Part shown: positions 63,797 through 64,000 of the stretch, in pieces | Layout of the letters: the number at the start of each line of letters is the position of its first letter | Numbering within the stretch: position 1 is the first letter of the stretch | Source of the DNA: Thiocapsa bogorovii | GTDB lineage: Bacteria; Pseudomonadota; Gammaproteobacteria; Chromatiales; Chromatiaceae | Assembly (NCBI RefSeq): GCF_021228795.1 | Contig: NZ_CP089309.1 | Span: 5,515,501-5,579,500 of the forward strand | Reading direction: 5' to 3' | Length of the DNA: 64,000 nucleotides | The notes under the pieces: generated by a model | The model's database searches: none | What the model was told of the DNA's origin: nothing | Seen by the model: the letters and a program-made list of their open reading frames with translations, nothing else | Position numbers and translations under genes: made by a program

Positions 63797-64000
63797 GACG
63801 CTTCTCCTGTCAGGCGGTGTGAACATTCGATAGATTCACGATAGTCCCCGCCATGGCGAGCGTCTGTTCGCCAGCACACAGAGCAATGCGTTTTCGCTCG
63901 AGGATTTCGCCGCCTCCCCGACGGGGCCGTGCGCACCGGACAGCAAAGGTCTCGAATCCGCGCGCTATGTTTGCCAGCGTACCGACCGCACGGATCATCG

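Larger units (their letters stand above)
62253..64000. repeat. Copy 2 of the segmental direct repeat (runs off the window)
   Basis: Positions 62421-64000 repeat 45059-46646 almost base for base, in direct orientation. The repeat is still continuing at the window edge, where copy 1 leads into the Crp/Fnr gene, so a second regulator copy may follow. Left of 62421 the match breaks into patches. Confidence 0.92.

Noticed and set aside
1..64000. TAG reassigned as a sense codon genome-wide
   Set aside because: Several intact genes end at TAG in the normal place (for example 2775-2777, 9313-9315, 33301-33303), so TAG still terminates. Only suppression or mutation remains possible.
1..64000. CRISPR arrays, rRNA or tRNA genes
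   Set aside because: No regularly spaced repeats and no recognisable tRNA or rRNA conserved segments were found by eye; the short inverted repeats seen belong to mobile elements or operators.

Overview
This 64 kb window has very high GC and strongly biased third codon positions, so almost every real gene casts a long antisense shadow ORF. Gene content (Crp/Fnr, Anbu protease, a giant cyclic beta-1,2-glucan synthase, xylulose-5-P phosphoketolase, Thivi_2564-type small membrane proteins, an SXT-like conjugation module) fits a gammaproteobacterium, most likely a purple sulfur bacterium (Chromatiaceae, Thiocapsa/Thiocystis-like). That placement is inference. No rRNA, tRNA or CRISPR array was seen.

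Region 1 (1-2.8 kb): the 5' part of a leftward gene that looks like the N-terminal module of an NTP-dependent conflict protein, then a protein with an acyl-carrier-like C-terminus and an exported beta-barrel candidate. Region 2 (2.8-5.3 kb): insertion debris, namely an intact IS4-family element with a 9-bp target duplication, a decayed IS630 transposase, and a 137-bp MITE with 16-bp perfect ends and an 8-bp target duplication just upstream of the next operon. Region 3 (5.3-14.2 kb) is the most interesting part: three rightward genes coding a class-3 lipase/propeptide/subtilisin fusion, a second intracellular subtilisin, and a 1,627-residue trypsin/HD-like/Hsp90-type ATPase protein with about seven C-terminal 70-residue repeats. 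None has an obvious signal peptide. I read this as a candidate ATP-gated proteolytic cascade ending in a lipase and protease effector. Region 4 (14.3-17.7 kb) is a graveyard: a SNF2 helicase fragment, a dispersed repeat, a broken acetyltransferase, a broken HTH regulator, then a DedA-like membrane protein and a small membrane protein.

Region 5 (17.7-38.3 kb) is a partial F-type/SXT-like conjugative module. Leftward: parM-like, small partner, lytic transglycosylase, flhD-like, flhC-like, traF, traH, traG, muramidase. Rightward: mobI (split by a dispersed repeat), traI, traD, two small genes, an acetyltransferase/RHH toxin-antitoxin pair facing the other way, then traL-traE-traK-traB joined by ATGA overlaps. 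traL carries an in-frame amber codon. traV, traA, traC, traW, traU and traN are absent, and the block ends at IS200 debris and another copy of the dispersed repeat.

Region 6 (38.9-64 kb) reads like a stress/envelope island: a small lipoprotein, BON-MscS channel translationally coupled to phosphoketolase, coiled-coil and secreted proteins, DUF2333, a 62-aa membrane protein, a Crp/Fnr regulator, two transglutaminase-like proteins, hemolysin III, Anbu, and the glucan synthase (about 2,911 aa). An IS1380 element is inserted inside one arm of a palindromic element. The DUF2333/62-aa segment is repeated at the right edge 17,354 bp away in direct orientation; the second DUF2333 copy is frameshifted by a G7-to-G5 change.
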